Positions 54,220-63,074 of a stretch of DNA of 64,000 bases are shown here, piece by piece. Numbering within the stretch: position 1 is the first letter of the stretch; each line of letters begins with the position of its first letter. Source of the stretch: Pseudomonas rubra (GTDB lineage: Bacteria; Pseudomonadota; Gammaproteobacteria; Pseudomonadales; Pseudomonadaceae); NCBI RefSeq assembly GCF_028656935.1, contig NZ_JAMDGZ010000022.1:124001-188000 (forward strand), in the 5' to 3' direction. Under the pieces are notes generated by a model. That model was not told the origin of the DNA and made no database searches. It saw only the letters and a list, made by a program, of their open reading frames with translations. A program made the translations under genes and the position numbers.

Positions 54220-54585
54220 ATGAGCGACCATCAAGAACGCCGACGTTTCCAGCGAGTTTCCTTCGATGCTCCCACCGAACTGCGCCAGGGGGAGCGAAAG
54301 TGGCCGGTTGAACTGCTTGATCTGTCCCTCAAGGGCTTGTTGATCAAATGCCCTGAGCCCTGGGACCCGGACCTGACCCAGGATTTCGAGGCCATTGTGC
54401 ACTTGGGCGAGCAGGCCAAAGTGCAGATGCTGGTCGAGCTACGCCATGAAGAAGGCTGTCAGCTGGGCTTTGTCTGTTTGTACATTGACGTCGACTCAAT
54501 GAGCCATTTGCACCGTTTGGTAGAGCTGAACGTGGCCGACAGCACCGAAATGATGCGTGAGCTGCGAGAACTGATCGAAGATTAG
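54220..54585 (+). CDS. mapZ: PilZ-domain c-di-GMP receptor (MapZ-like)
   Basis: A 121-residue cytoplasmic c-di-GMP-binding protein. The N-terminal RxxxR motif is in ERRRFQRVSFDAPTEL and the D-x-S-x-x-G motif is LLDLSLKGLLIKCP; both ligand motifs are intact. The C-terminal helix (LHRLVELNVADSTEMMRELR) completes the PilZ fold. The position divergent from cstA matches PA4608 of P. aeruginosa, where MapZ inhibits a chemotaxis methyltransferase. With morA 9 kb away, it would be a natural downstream reader. Confidence 0.93.
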   Translation: MSDHQERRRFQRVSFDAPTELRQGERKWPVELLDLSLKGLLIKCPEPWDPDLTQDFEAIVHLGEQAKVQMLVELRHEEGCQLGFVCLYIDVDSMSHLHRLVELNVADSTEMMRELRELIED

Positions 54586-54626
54586 AATCTGTTAGGCCCC
54601 TAACCACTCCCCTCGCTTGCGACTTT

Positions 54627-54648
54627 CTGTCCATCTGGACAGCTTTTT
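54627..54648 (+). terminator. Terminator after the PilZ gene
   Basis: CTGTCC-ATCT-GGACAG followed by CTTTTT. Confidence 0.75.
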
Positions 54649-54765
54649 CAACCCTTCCACCTTTGTCACGCAGCCTCGCGAGGGCTGCGCGCGGCTGTTG
54701 GAACGATCTCTGCATCCAGCCCTGAAGCCAAACCGTTGGCAGGACTGTTCCTACGCCAATCTAAA

Positions 54766-54779
54766 AATTGTATACAATT
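54766..54779. promoter_or_regulatory. Palindromic operator before the purine permease
   Basis: AATTGTATACAATT is a perfect 14-bp palindrome, 68 bp upstream of the start. It resembles GntR/FadR-type operators (T-x-GT-AC-x-A). Confidence 0.55.
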
Positions 54780-54846
54780 GTTCTGGCATTCCCGTGTAGG
54801 ACTTGTCTACAGTAGCGCCACAACAATAAAACTGAGAACTAGCCCC

Positions 54847-56367
54847 ATGAATACGTCCTCCCCTAGCACGTCTTCAGCCCAGCGTCCCGAAGACGAGAAC
54901 CTGGGCCTTGGCGCCAACCTGGCTTATGGCCTGCAGCATGTTCTGACCATGTACGGCGGTATCGTCGCGGTACCTTTGATCCTCGGCCAGGCGGCTGGCT
55001 TGGGCCCTGCCGACATCGGCCTGTTGATCGCCGCGTCGTTGTTTGCCGGTGGCCTGGCGACCCTGCTGCAAACCCTCGGCCTGCCGTGGTTCGGTTGCCA
55101 GCTACCGTTGGTGCAGGGCGTGTCGTTCGCCGGGGTGGCGACCATGGGCGCAATCCTCAGCAGTGAAGGCGGCGGCGGGTTGCCCGGAGTACTGGGCGCG
55201 GTCATGGCGGCTTCGCTGATCGGTTTTCTGATCACTCCGGTGTTCTCGCGGATCACCAAGTTCTTCCCGCCGCTGGTGACCGGTATCGTCATCACCACCA
55301 TCGGCCTGACCCTGATGCCAGTGGCTGCGCGCTGGGTCATGGGCGGCAACAGCAAGGCCCCGGATTTCGGCAGCATGGCCAACATCGGCCTGGCCGGCCT
55401 GACCTTCCTGATCGTCCTGGTGCTGAGCAAGCTGGGTAGCGCGGCCATCTCGCGGCTGTCGATCCTCCTGGCCATGGTCATCGGCACCCTGATCGCCTGG
55501 TCGCTGGGCATGGCCGATTTCAGCAAGGTCCTCGACGGCCCGCTGGTCGCGATGCCAACGCCGTTCCACTTCGGCATGCCGACCTTTCACATCGCCGCGA
55601 TCCTGTCGATGTGCATCGTGATCATGGTGACCCTGGTGGAAACCTCGGCGGACATCCTCGCCGTCGGTGAAATCATCGACACCAAGGTCGACTCCAAACG
55701 CCTGGGCAACGGCCTGCGCGCCGACATGGCCTCCAGCATCCTGGCGCCGATCTTCGGCTCCTTCACCCAGAGCGCCTTCGCCCAGAACGTCGGTCTGGTG
55801 GCCGTGACCGGGGTCAAGAGCCGCTACGTGGTAGCCACCGGCGGGGTCATCCTGGTGGTGCTCGGCTTGCTACCGATCATGGGCCGGGTGATTGCCGCAG
55901 TGCCGACCTCGGTACTCGGTGGTGCGGGCATCGTGCTGTTCGGCACCGTCGCCGCCAGCGGGATCCGCACTCTGTCCAAGGTCAGCTACAAGAACAACGT
56001 CAACCTGATCATCGTCGCCGCCTCGCTGGGCTTCGGCATGATCCCGATCGCCGCGCCGAACTTCTACGCGCAGTTCCCCTCCTGGTTCGAGACCATCTTC
56101 CACTCCGGAATCAGCTCGGCGGCGATCATGGCGATCGTGCTCAACCTGGTGTTCAACCACTTCACCACCGGCAACTCCGACCAGCAATCGGTCTTCGCTG
56201 CCGCCTACGAACGCACCATCCACTACTCGGACATCTCCGCCCTGCGTGATGGCGACTACTTCGAAGACGGCAAGCTGTTCAACGCCGAAGGCAAGGAAGT
56301 GCCGGTAATGAGCGAAGGCGAACATGGAGAGCCGCCGGCGCGACGAGAGGCGGTTTCGGAACACTGA
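54847..56367 (+). CDS. NCS2 xanthine/uracil-type nucleobase permease
   Basis: A 506-residue inner-membrane symporter with about 12 to 14 helices. The NAT/NCS2 signature lies in FGSFTQSAFAQNVGLVAVTG (Q-N-V-G-L-V-A-V-T), and the substrate helix 8 region is CIVIMVTLVETSADILAVGE. The N-terminus LGLGANLAYGLQHVLTMYGG is typical of xanthine/urate members. The ATG at 54847 follows an apparent promoter region containing the GTATAC palindrome. Purine type is inferred from sequence pattern, and the exact substrate is not certain. Confidence 0.88.
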   Translation: MNTSSPSTSSAQRPEDENLGLGANLAYGLQHVLTMYGGIVAVPLILGQAAGLGPADIGLLIAASLFAGGLATLLQTLGLPWFGCQLPLVQGVSFAGVATMGAILSSEGGGGLPGVLGAVMAASLIGFLITPVFSRITKFFPPLVTGIVITTIGLTLMPVAARWVMGGNSKAPDFGSMANIGLAGLTFLIVLVLSKLGSAAISRLSILLAMVIGTLIAWSLGMADFSKVLDGPLVAMPTPFHFGMPTFHIAAILSMCIVIMVTLVETSADILAVGEIIDTKVDSKRLGNGLRADMASSILAPIFGSFTQSAFAQNVGLVAVTGVKSRYVVATGGVILVVLGLLPIMGRVIAAVPTSVLGGAGIVLFGTVAASGIRTLSKVSYKNNVNLIIVAASLGFGMIPIAAPNFYAQFPSWFETIFHSGISSAAIMAIVLNLVFNHFTTGNSDQQSVFAAAYERTIHYSDISALRDGDYFEDGKLFNAEGKEVPVMSEGEHGEPPARREAVSEH

Positions 56368-56386
56368 GGGAGGTTGCACAAGCATT

Positions 56387-56414
56387 AAAGACCGGGGCGA
56401 ATGCCCCGGTCTTT
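56387..56414. terminator. Bidirectional terminator
   Basis: AAAGACCGGGGC-GAAT-GCCCCGGTCTTT is a perfect 12-bp stem between convergent permease and Fic genes. Confidence 0.85.
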
Positions 56415-56426
56415 GCTATTGAGCTG

Positions 56427-57593
56427 CTACTGTCGCGCCGAAGACAACTGCTGGGTAATGAACCCTTCGGCCGTCAGGGCACGAATCACCCCGCGCAAAA
56501 GGTAGCTGTGCGAAAACCCCAGGGTGTATTGACGGGCGTTGGGTTTGATCGGTACCAGCATGCCACGCTCAACCAGCTTCTTGATCTGATACGTACGTTG
56601 AGGGCCCTTCAGTCCTGGCATCGCAGCGGCCAGATCACTTGACCTGGCAATGGCGCTATCACTGTCGAGCAGCAGCCGGAGTACGCCGTACTCAAGTTCG
56701 GTAAGCAATGCCCGTTCACGGGCGTGGGCCAGTGCTGGAGACAGGATTGCCTGTTTCAGATAGCTGTAATCCAGTAATCGATCAAGCTTCCTGAGCTCGT
56801 CCAGAATGCCCCGCAGAACATACTCGCACCACCGCTCCAGCCCTTCGGACGTGCCCGCATCCGCTTGAGCAAGCATTTCGTAGTAGCGTTCACGGTCATT
56901 GCAGAATACTGCCGTTGGATTGAGCAAACGCCCGCCAGCAGCGACGTTGAATCCGTACTTGATCAACATCACATAGGTCAGCAGACGCACCACACGGCCG
57001 TTGCCATTACTGAATGGGTGAATCCAGCCGAATCGATGATGAGCGATTGCCACCTTCATCAGATCGTACTTTTGCGGATCCCTTCGATTAATGAAGGCAA
57101 CCAGTTCCTCCATGTAACCTTGAACCTGCACCGGATCGGGCGGGAGATGGTTCGACTGGGCGATTCGTACGTGGCCAGCGCGAAAACTGCCAGGGGTTCG
57201 ATCACCTTCCCTGTCCAGGTCATCAACTGTGATGGCATGCAGTTCACGCAGCAGATGCAAACCGACGTCATCCGCCTCACTGAAGTGATCCTCGACGAAA
57301 GTCATCGCCTTTTCGATATTGGATATCTCGCGAAGCTGGTCCGAGGTTGAATCGGTCCCCTCCACTTTGCTCTCGACATAGTCCGCAAGTGTGGTGTGGT
57401 TACCTTCGATGCGTGCCGAACCCAAGCTCTCCAGGAGGTGGAAAATGCTCTTGAGCTGGAAGAACAGACTGGAAGGCGTGGTGCCAGCAAGCCGGTAGCG
57501 ACGTAGGTGCTCAAGCTCCGTCAAAACATCCACCAGCGGCGAGTCGAAGGAAGGGTTAAGCAGTGCCAGTTCGTGGTGTTTGAAAGTCGGCAT
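56427..57593 (-). CDS. Class II Fic-domain protein (AMPylator-type)
   Basis: A 388-residue cytoplasmic protein that would transfer AMP (or similar) to targets. The catalytic motif [12 protein letters not shown] is complete (about 191-202). The N-terminal inhibitory segment, SARIEGN (59-65), matches the class II pattern S-x-x-x-E-G, placed before the Fic fold (DUF4172-like helices). A C-terminal winged helix (about 300-388, [20 protein letters not shown]) may bind DNA. ATG at 57593 is preferred, with TTG at 57599 possible. There is no adjacent small antitoxin gene, which fits self-inhibition by the N-terminus. Confidence 0.92.
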   Translation of the reverse strand: MPTFKHHELALLNPSFDSPLVDVLTELEHLRRYRLAGTTPSSLFFQLKSIFHLLESLGSARIEGNHTTLADYVESKVEGTDSTSDQLREISNIEKAMTFVEDHFSEADDVGLHLLRELHAITVDDLDREGDRTPGSFRAGHVRIAQSNHLPPDPVQVQGYMEELVAFINRRDPQKYDLMKVAIAHHRFGWIHPFSNGNGRVVRLLTYVMLIKYGFNVAAGGRLLNPTAVFCNDRERYYEMLAQADAGTSEGLERWCEYVLRGILDELRKLDRLLDYSYLKQAILSPALAHARERALLTELEYGVLRLLLDSDSAIARSSDLAAAMPGLKGPQRTYQIKKLVERGMLVPIKPNARQYTLGFSHSYLLRGVIRALTAEGFITQQLSSARQ

Positions 57594-57755
57594 GTCCAAT
57601 CATCTCAAAAGCATTACCTCAGCAAGTCAAAACATAGCATACGAAAGCCAAGTAAATACTGGGCTTACCAAAAATTCATCTCAGCAACTATGTCAAAACC
57701 TAGCAAGCGACCAAGTCAAACGCCTGCTTGCTGTAAGTCAAAAGGCAAACTGAAC

Positions 57756-59111
57756 TCAGCGGGCAGCCAAGCCCCCTGAGCGACTAGCAAAGTATCCATT
57801 CAATTGCTGCAAATCCTGCGGCTCCAGCACACCGGCCAGATAGCGCAACTGCAACCAAGCACGCAGGTAGTCGTAGCGGGCCTGGGCCAGGTCGCGACGG
57901 GCGCTGAACAGTTGCTGTTCGGCATCGAGCACGTCGAGGTTGACCCGCTCGCCACCGGCCACGCTCCTGCGGGTCGCTTCGATCAGGCCACTGGCCGATT
58001 TGACTGCCAGCTCGTAGGCGCGAATCTTCGCCGTGCTGCTGGCGCAGAGATTGAACTGCTTGCGCAACTGATTGAGCGTATCGGCAAGCTGCCCGTCCAG
58101 GCTGAAGCGCGCACTGTCACGCTCGGCCGCAGCCTGGCGGGTAGCCGCCGAGACCCCGCCACCGGCGAACAACGGCAGGCTGACCTGGAGGCCAATGCTG
58201 TCGGTGTCATAGCGCTGGTCGTAGCTGCTTTCGGAGCTGGAGCTGGATTTACCGGTGCTGGCGTAGGCGCTCAGGGTCGGCAAGTGGCCGGCACGCTGAC
58301 GCTCGACGGCATAGTCGGCGGCAACCAGGGCGTGGCGCTGGGAAGCCAGTTCGGCGTTGTGGGCCACGGCCAGATCCCGCCAGCTTTCGAAGCGCAATGG
58401 CTGCAAGGGCTGAACACGGAAATCGCCACTCAAGGGCGCAAGGTCAGCGACCTCCAGCGGCTCGCCGATGATCGCCTGCAGCACGCGCAGAGCGGCATCA
58501 AGGTTGTCGCTGGCTTCGATTTCCTGCGCCTGGGCCAGTTCGTAACGCGCCTGGGTTTCCAGCACGTCGGTACGGGTGCCCTCACCGCCCTTGAGCAGGC
58601 GCCGGTTCAATTGCAACTGTTCGGCATAGGCCCGGCGCTGAGCCTGGGCCAGGGCGATCTGCTCGTCGGCGAACAATGCCTCGCTATAAGCGGCGAACAC
58701 CCGTACCGCCAACTCCTGGCTGCGGCTGCGAAAGCGCTCATCGGCCAACAGCGCCTTGGCCACGCCCTGGCGGTACTCAGCCCAGGCGCCGTAGTCGAAC
58801 AGCGGCTGTTGCAAAGTCAGGGTCGAAGAATAGCTGCGGTAGTCCCGCTGGCTGGTGACATTGCCGCGGACGTTGGTCTGGGTCACTTCGGAATCGTTGC
58901 GGGCATTGTTGTAGCGGTACGACAGGTTCGGCAACAGCGCCGCCCGGCCGATGGCGCGGCTCTCAAGGCCGGCATCGCGTTCGGCGATGGCGGCGTGGAA
59001 GGTCGGATCGTTGCGCAGGGCCAGGGCATAGGCATCGCCCAGGTCGACGGCGGCGGCCGACAGGCTGGTGCCCAACAACAGCAGGCAACACATCACACGC
59101 ATCGACATCAT
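57756..59111 (-). CDS. hasF: TolC-family outer-membrane channel of the has system
   Basis: A 451-residue type I secretion outer-membrane factor. Signal peptide 1-21 (CCLLLLGTSLSAAAV). TolC repeats are present: AYALALRNDPTFHAAIAERD, TLQQPLFDYGAWAEYRQGVA, and in the second half GLQVSLPLFAGGGVSAATRQ and GGERVNLDVLDAEQQLFSAR. It overlaps the upstream adaptor gene by ATGA. With hasD and hasE it forms the export channel for HasA. Confidence 0.9.
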   Translation of the reverse strand: MMSMRVMCCLLLLGTSLSAAAVDLGDAYALALRNDPTFHAAIAERDAGLESRAIGRAALLPNLSYRYNNARNDSEVTQTNVRGNVTSQRDYRSYSSTLTLQQPLFDYGAWAEYRQGVAKALLADERFRSRSQELAVRVFAAYSEALFADEQIALAQAQRRAYAEQLQLNRRLLKGGEGTRTDVLETQARYELAQAQEIEASDNLDAALRVLQAIIGEPLEVADLAPLSGDFRVQPLQPLRFESWRDLAVAHNAELASQRHALVAADYAVERQRAGHLPTLSAYASTGKSSSSSESSYDQRYDTDSIGLQVSLPLFAGGGVSAATRQAAAERDSARFSLDGQLADTLNQLRKQFNLCASSTAKIRAYELAVKSASGLIEATRRSVAGGERVNLDVLDAEQQLFSARRDLAQARYDYLRAWLQLRYLAGVLEPQDLQQLNGYFASRSGGLAAR

Positions 59112-60442
59112 TCCTCCGCCAGGGCGACATGCACCCGGTCGGTCAACGGCTTGAACAGATAATTGAGCATCGAGCGCTCGCCGGTACGCACGAAGGCTTG
59201 CACCGGCATGCCGGGGCGGATGTCCTGGCCGGCCAGTTGCTGCAAGCCGGCATCACTGACCTTGGCGCGTACCTGGTAATAAGGCTGCTGGGTTTTCTCA
59301 TCGAGCAGGCGGTCGGCCGAGACCAGGGTCAGCTCGCCGTCGACCCGTGGCGTCTTGCTTTGGTTGAAGGCGACAAACATGATTTCCACCGGCAGGCCCG
59401 GACGCAGGCGGTCAACCAGTTCCACCGGTGCGCGGGCATCAATCAGCAAGGGTGCATCGCTGGGGACGATCTCCATCAGTTGCTGGCCGCGGGCGATCAC
59501 CCCGCCATTGGTGAACACGCTAAGGCCCACCACCGTGCCGCTGGCCGGTGCACGCATCTGGGTGTTGGCCAGTTCGAAGGCTGCGCTGCGCAGGCGGTTG
59601 CCGAGGTCTTCGGCATTGGATTGCATGTCGCTCAGCTGCTGGCCGACTTCGCGCTGGTATTCCTGCTGGCGCTGGGCCATGCGCAGTTTCAGCTCCAGCA
59701 CCTGGCGGCGAGTGCGGCCGATATTGCCCAGGTCTTCCGAGATCGCGCCGTTGATCTGCGCGTACAGACGCTCGCTGTCGAGCAGGCGGTTGCGGGGGAT
59801 GTAGCCGTCACGGGCCAGTTCGCGCAGGCCTTGAAGTTGTTCGTCGAGCGCGGCGCGTTGCTCCTGCTTGTGGCTCATCGAACCCTGCACGCCGGCAAGC
59901 ATGGCCTCTGCGCCAGCGATGTTCTCGCGCAGGCCGGCCAGTTCCATGTCCAGCGACTGACGCCGGCTGTTGCGCAACTGGCGCTGCAATTCAAGGGCGG
60001 TGGCGACCCAGGGTTCGCTGGCCAGGGCCTGCACATCGGCCGGGAAGCTGATGCTTGCCAGCCCGTCACGCTCGGCTTGCAGGCGCGCTTCACTGGCCCG
60101 GGCGTTGACGTACTGCACCCTTAACGAATCATGCTGGGCCTGGGCCTGGGTGGCGTCCATCTGCACCAGCACCTGCCCGGCACTGACGCTGTCACCATCA
60201 CGCACCAGCAGGCGTTCGATGGTGCCACCCGTAGGATGCTGCACCGCCTGACGGCTGCCGGCGACCACCACGTTGCCCGACACCGGCACGCCCTTGTCCA
60301 GCGGCGCCAGGGCCGCCCAGAGGATGAAACCGCCAAAGCCGCCGATCACCAGCCAACGGCCCAGGCGGCTATGGCGCCGGTCATCGAGGGTCAGCAGGTT
60401 GTCGGGAACAGCTTGCGCGTGATGCGACTGAGGAGCGGTCAT
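59108..60442 (-). CDS. hasE: HlyD-family type I secretion adaptor
   Basis: A 444-residue membrane-fusion protein. A single N-terminal membrane helix (about 29-46, LVIGGFGGFILWAALAP) is followed by GNVVVAGSRQAVQHPTGGTI and ERLLVRDGDSVSAGQVLVQM (lipoyl half), a long coiled-coil hairpin (about 105-290), and FELANTQMRAPASGTVVGLS. The end GQDIRPGMPVQAFVRTGERS is typical of PrtE/HasE. It lies 2 bp after hasD and overlaps hasF. Confidence 0.93.
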   Translation of the reverse strand: MTAPQSHHAQAVPDNLLTLDDRRHSRLGRWLVIGGFGGFILWAALAPLDKGVPVSGNVVVAGSRQAVQHPTGGTIERLLVRDGDSVSAGQVLVQMDATQAQAQHDSLRVQYVNARASEARLQAERDGLASISFPADVQALASEPWVATALELQRQLRNSRRQSLDMELAGLRENIAGAEAMLAGVQGSMSHKQEQRAALDEQLQGLRELARDGYIPRNRLLDSERLYAQINGAISEDLGNIGRTRRQVLELKLRMAQRQQEYQREVGQQLSDMQSNAEDLGNRLRSAAFELANTQMRAPASGTVVGLSVFTNGGVIARGQQLMEIVPSDAPLLIDARAPVELVDRLRPGLPVEIMFVAFNQSKTPRVDGELTLVSADRLLDEKTQQPYYQVRAKVSDAGLQQLAGQDIRPGMPVQAFVRTGERSMLNYLFKPLTDRVHVALAEE

Positions 60443-60444
60443 GG

Positions 60445-62214
60445 TCAGGTTCTCGGGGTGCCGTAGCTCATGCTGACGCTGGCGGCGCTACGCAGTGCTG
60501 GAGTGGGGGTGGGAACACCGGCCGGCTTGTGGCTGCGCTGCAGGTCCTGCAACACCCGCGCGGTCGGGCCAAAGGCCTGCATCTGGCCGTTCTGCAGCAC
60601 CAGCAACTTGTCCACTACGGCCAGCAAGCTGGATTTGTGGGTGATCAGGATCAGCGTGCGTTGCTGCGCCTTGACCTGCTTGATCGCCTCCAGCAAGGCG
60701 CGCTCACCGAAGTCATCGAGGTTGGAGTTGGGCTCATCGAGCACGATCAGTGCCGGCAGACCATACAAGGCCCGGGCCAGGCCGATGCGCTGGCGCTGGC
60801 CGCCGGACAGCCCTGCCCCACCTTCGCCCAGCTGGGTGTCATAACCGTTGGGCAGTTTCAGGATCATCTCGTGCACACCGGCCAGTTGCGCGGCGACTAC
60901 CACCTGCGGCGAATCAACCGCGCCCAGGCGAGCGATGTTGTCGGCGATCGTACCGGCGAACAGTTGTACGTCCTGGGGCAGGTAACCGATGTGGGCACCG
61001 AGCAGGCCCTTGTCCCATTGCTGCAATTCGGCGCCATCCAGACGCACCTTGCCCGCTGTCGGGGTGGCGGCGCCGACCAGCAAACGCGCCAGGGTCGACT
61101 TGCCCGAACCGGATGCGCCAATGATGCCGAGGCTGTCGCCAGCCGCCAGCTCGAAACCCAGGTTGACCAGGCACGGCTTGCGTGTGCCCGGCTGCACAGC
61201 GCTGAGCTGCTCGACCAGCAGGCGCCCGGTCGGCGCCGGCAGCGGCATGCCAGGCGCTCGCGCAGGCTGTTCGCTGAGCAAGGTGTGCAGGCGCTCATAG
61301 GCCTGGCGCGCCGAACCCCATTGGCGCCATACGGCGATCAACTGGTCGATCGGCGCCAGCACCCGGGCCATGAGAATGGAACCGGCGATCATCATCCCCG
61401 GGGTGATCAGTTGCTCGATCGCCAGCCATGCGCCCAAGCCCAGCACCAGCGATTGCAAGGCCAGGCGCAGGCTCTTGGACACGGCCGTTACCGCCGCCGT
61501 GCGCTCGCTGCCCAGGTTCTGGCGCAGCAGAAAACCGTGGTGCAACGTGGCCCAGCGCTGACGGACTGCCGCCAGCATGCCCATGGCCTCCATCACTTCG
61601 GCGTTACGCAGGTTGGCTCCGGCCTGTTGCCCGGCCTGCTGCGACAACTGCCCGGCTTCGGCAAACGGCGCCTGGGTCAGGCGCTCGTTAACCCAGGCCA
61701 GGATCGTCAACAGCACCGCACCCACCAGCGCCATCAGCCCCAGCCATGGGCTGAACAGGAACATCACCAACAGGTACACCGGGAACCAAGGCGCATCGAA
61801 AAAGGCGAACAGCGCCTGGCCCGTGGCGAACTGGCGCAAGGTGGTCAGATCGCTCAGCACCTGGTTCGCCGCGCCCTTGTGACCCGCCAGGCTGGCCTGG
61901 TAGGCGGCCTCGAACACCCGCGGGTTGAGGCGCATGTCCATCTGCGTGCCGAGGCGGATCACCACCAGACTGCGCACCCACTCCAGCAGGCCCATGAAGG
62001 CGAACAGGCCCAGCACCATCAGGCTGAGCATCACCAAGGTCATCTCGTTGCCAGAGGACAGCACCCGGTCGTAGACCTGCAACATATACAGCGCTGGCGC
62101 CAGCATCAGCAGGTTGATCACCGCAGTGAACAGGCCGATGTTGGCAAAGCCGGCACGGCAGGCCTTAAGCGCCTGCAACACCTCGTTGCCAGGGCGGGAG
62201 CGGGTGGCTTTCAT
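60445..62214 (-). CDS. hasD: Type I secretion ABC transporter (HasD/PrtD type)
   Basis: A 589-residue membrane ATPase. The start is the ATG at 62214 with an AGGA site; the open frame upstream is not family-like. The membrane domain is at about 20-300, without the C39 peptidase domain found in HlyB. The nucleotide-binding domain has Walker [10 protein letters not shown], signature [17 protein letters not shown] and Walker [13 protein letters not shown]. It exports the hemophore HasA, encoded directly upstream. A hairpin at 62330-62366 separates the two. Confidence 0.95.
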   Translation of the reverse strand: MKATRSRPGNEVLQALKACRAGFANIGLFTAVINLLMLAPALYMLQVYDRVLSSGNEMTLVMLSLMVLGLFAFMGLLEWVRSLVVIRLGTQMDMRLNPRVFEAAYQASLAGHKGAANQVLSDLTTLRQFATGQALFAFFDAPWFPVYLLVMFLFSPWLGLMALVGAVLLTILAWVNERLTQAPFAEAGQLSQQAGQQAGANLRNAEVMEAMGMLAAVRQRWATLHHGFLLRQNLGSERTAAVTAVSKSLRLALQSLVLGLGAWLAIEQLITPGMMIAGSILMARVLAPIDQLIAVWRQWGSARQAYERLHTLLSEQPARAPGMPLPAPTGRLLVEQLSAVQPGTRKPCLVNLGFELAAGDSLGIIGASGSGKSTLARLLVGAATPTAGKVRLDGAELQQWDKGLLGAHIGYLPQDVQLFAGTIADNIARLGAVDSPQVVVAAQLAGVHEMILKLPNGYDTQLGEGGAGLSGGQRQRIGLARALYGLPALIVLDEPNSNLDDFGERALLEAIKQVKAQQRTLILITHKSSLLAVVDKLLVLQNGQMQAFGPTARVLQDLQRSHKPAGVPTPTPALRSAASVSMSYGTPRT

Positions 62215-62329
62215 GATGGTCCTCAACAGAGCAAGCCTGCGGACGATTGACCTCGCCGGCGCAGGCTCGCAGAATTCGCACCACCGCCGCCTGGGCCCGG
62301 CAAAGACGCAGACGGTGGGGTAAGCAAGC

Positions 62330-62366
62330 AGCGAATGGAGGAGCGATCTTCCATTCGCTTTTTTTT
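62330..62366. terminator. Stem-loop between hasA and hasD
   Basis: AGCGAATGGA (62330-62339) pairs with TCCATTCGCT (62350-62359). T-tract only on the plus-strand side; on the minus strand it is a 10-bp stem after the hasA stop, consistent with partial termination or mRNA protection. Confidence 0.6.
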
Positions 62367-62374
62367 GCCTGGGG

Positions 62375-62992
62375 TCAGGCGGCCAGGGCGAAGTCCTCGG
62401 CCAGGGCCTGGACACCCACCACATCGGCCGACGCCACGCTCAGCGGGCCGCCAGCCAGCGCAGCGCTGACCACGTCGAAGCTGTCGTCGGTGGACACGCC
62501 ATAACCGGCCAGCAGGTTGTCCAGCACGCCTTCCAGCGCCGAGGTGTTGCCCTGCATCAGGCCGTAGATCACGCTCTGCACTTCGTTGCCGGCACGGCCA
62601 GCGCCCAGTACCGAGTCCAGGTCCAGGCCGTTGAAGTTGACCACGTAATTGTTCAGGGTGAAGTCGCTACCGCCACCGCCACCCAGCACTTGGCCCAGGG
62701 AAACGTTGTCCAGCTCACCCCACAGGTAGTGGTTGAGGTTGTCACCGGCTGGCAGGCCACGGTCGAACACGTAGTGCAGACCATTGCTGGTGTTGCTGTC
62801 GGCAATGAACGCGTAGTCGGAGCCCTGGCCACCGTGGGTAGCGTACTGGTCGCCGCTCAGGCGGCCGTTGCTGAAGCCGCCGGTATTGCTTTCGCCATGA
62901 CCTGCAGTGGCGAAACCCGCGGTCCAGAACGCCAGGTAGTCATCGATCGACGAGCTGGAGAAGGCGGCATCGTAAGTAACGGAAAGAGTCAT
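62375..62992 (-). CDS. hasA: Secreted heme-binding hemophore HasA
   Basis: A 205-residue extracellular protein that captures heme from hemoproteins and hands it to HasR. The start ATG at 62992 gives [20 protein letters not shown]. Candidate heme ligands are present: His32 ([10 protein letters not shown]) and Tyr74 (GLHYVFDRG), with His88 in the following NHYLWGELD, equivalent to P. aeruginosa H32, Y75 and H83. There is no N-terminal signal peptide; the C-terminal [10 protein letters not shown] is the type I secretion signal, nearly the same as that of P. aeruginosa. It is followed by hasD-hasE-hasF. Confidence 0.96.
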   Translation of the reverse strand: MTLSVTYDAAFSSSSIDDYLAFWTAGFATAGHGESNTGGFSNGRLSGDQYATHGGQGSDYAFIADSNTSNGLHYVFDRGLPAGDNLNHYLWGELDNVSLGQVLGGGGGSDFTLNNYVVNFNGLDLDSVLGAGRAGNEVQSVIYGLMQGNTSALEGVLDNLLAGYGVSTDDSFDVVSAALAGGPLSVASADVVGVQALAEDFALAA

Positions 62993-63074
62993 AACGGTTC
63001 CTCGTTGCATTGCGTGATTGCGAAGGCGTGTTCCCTGCCTTCGTGTCGCCCGAGATGGGCAAACCCGGTGTGGA

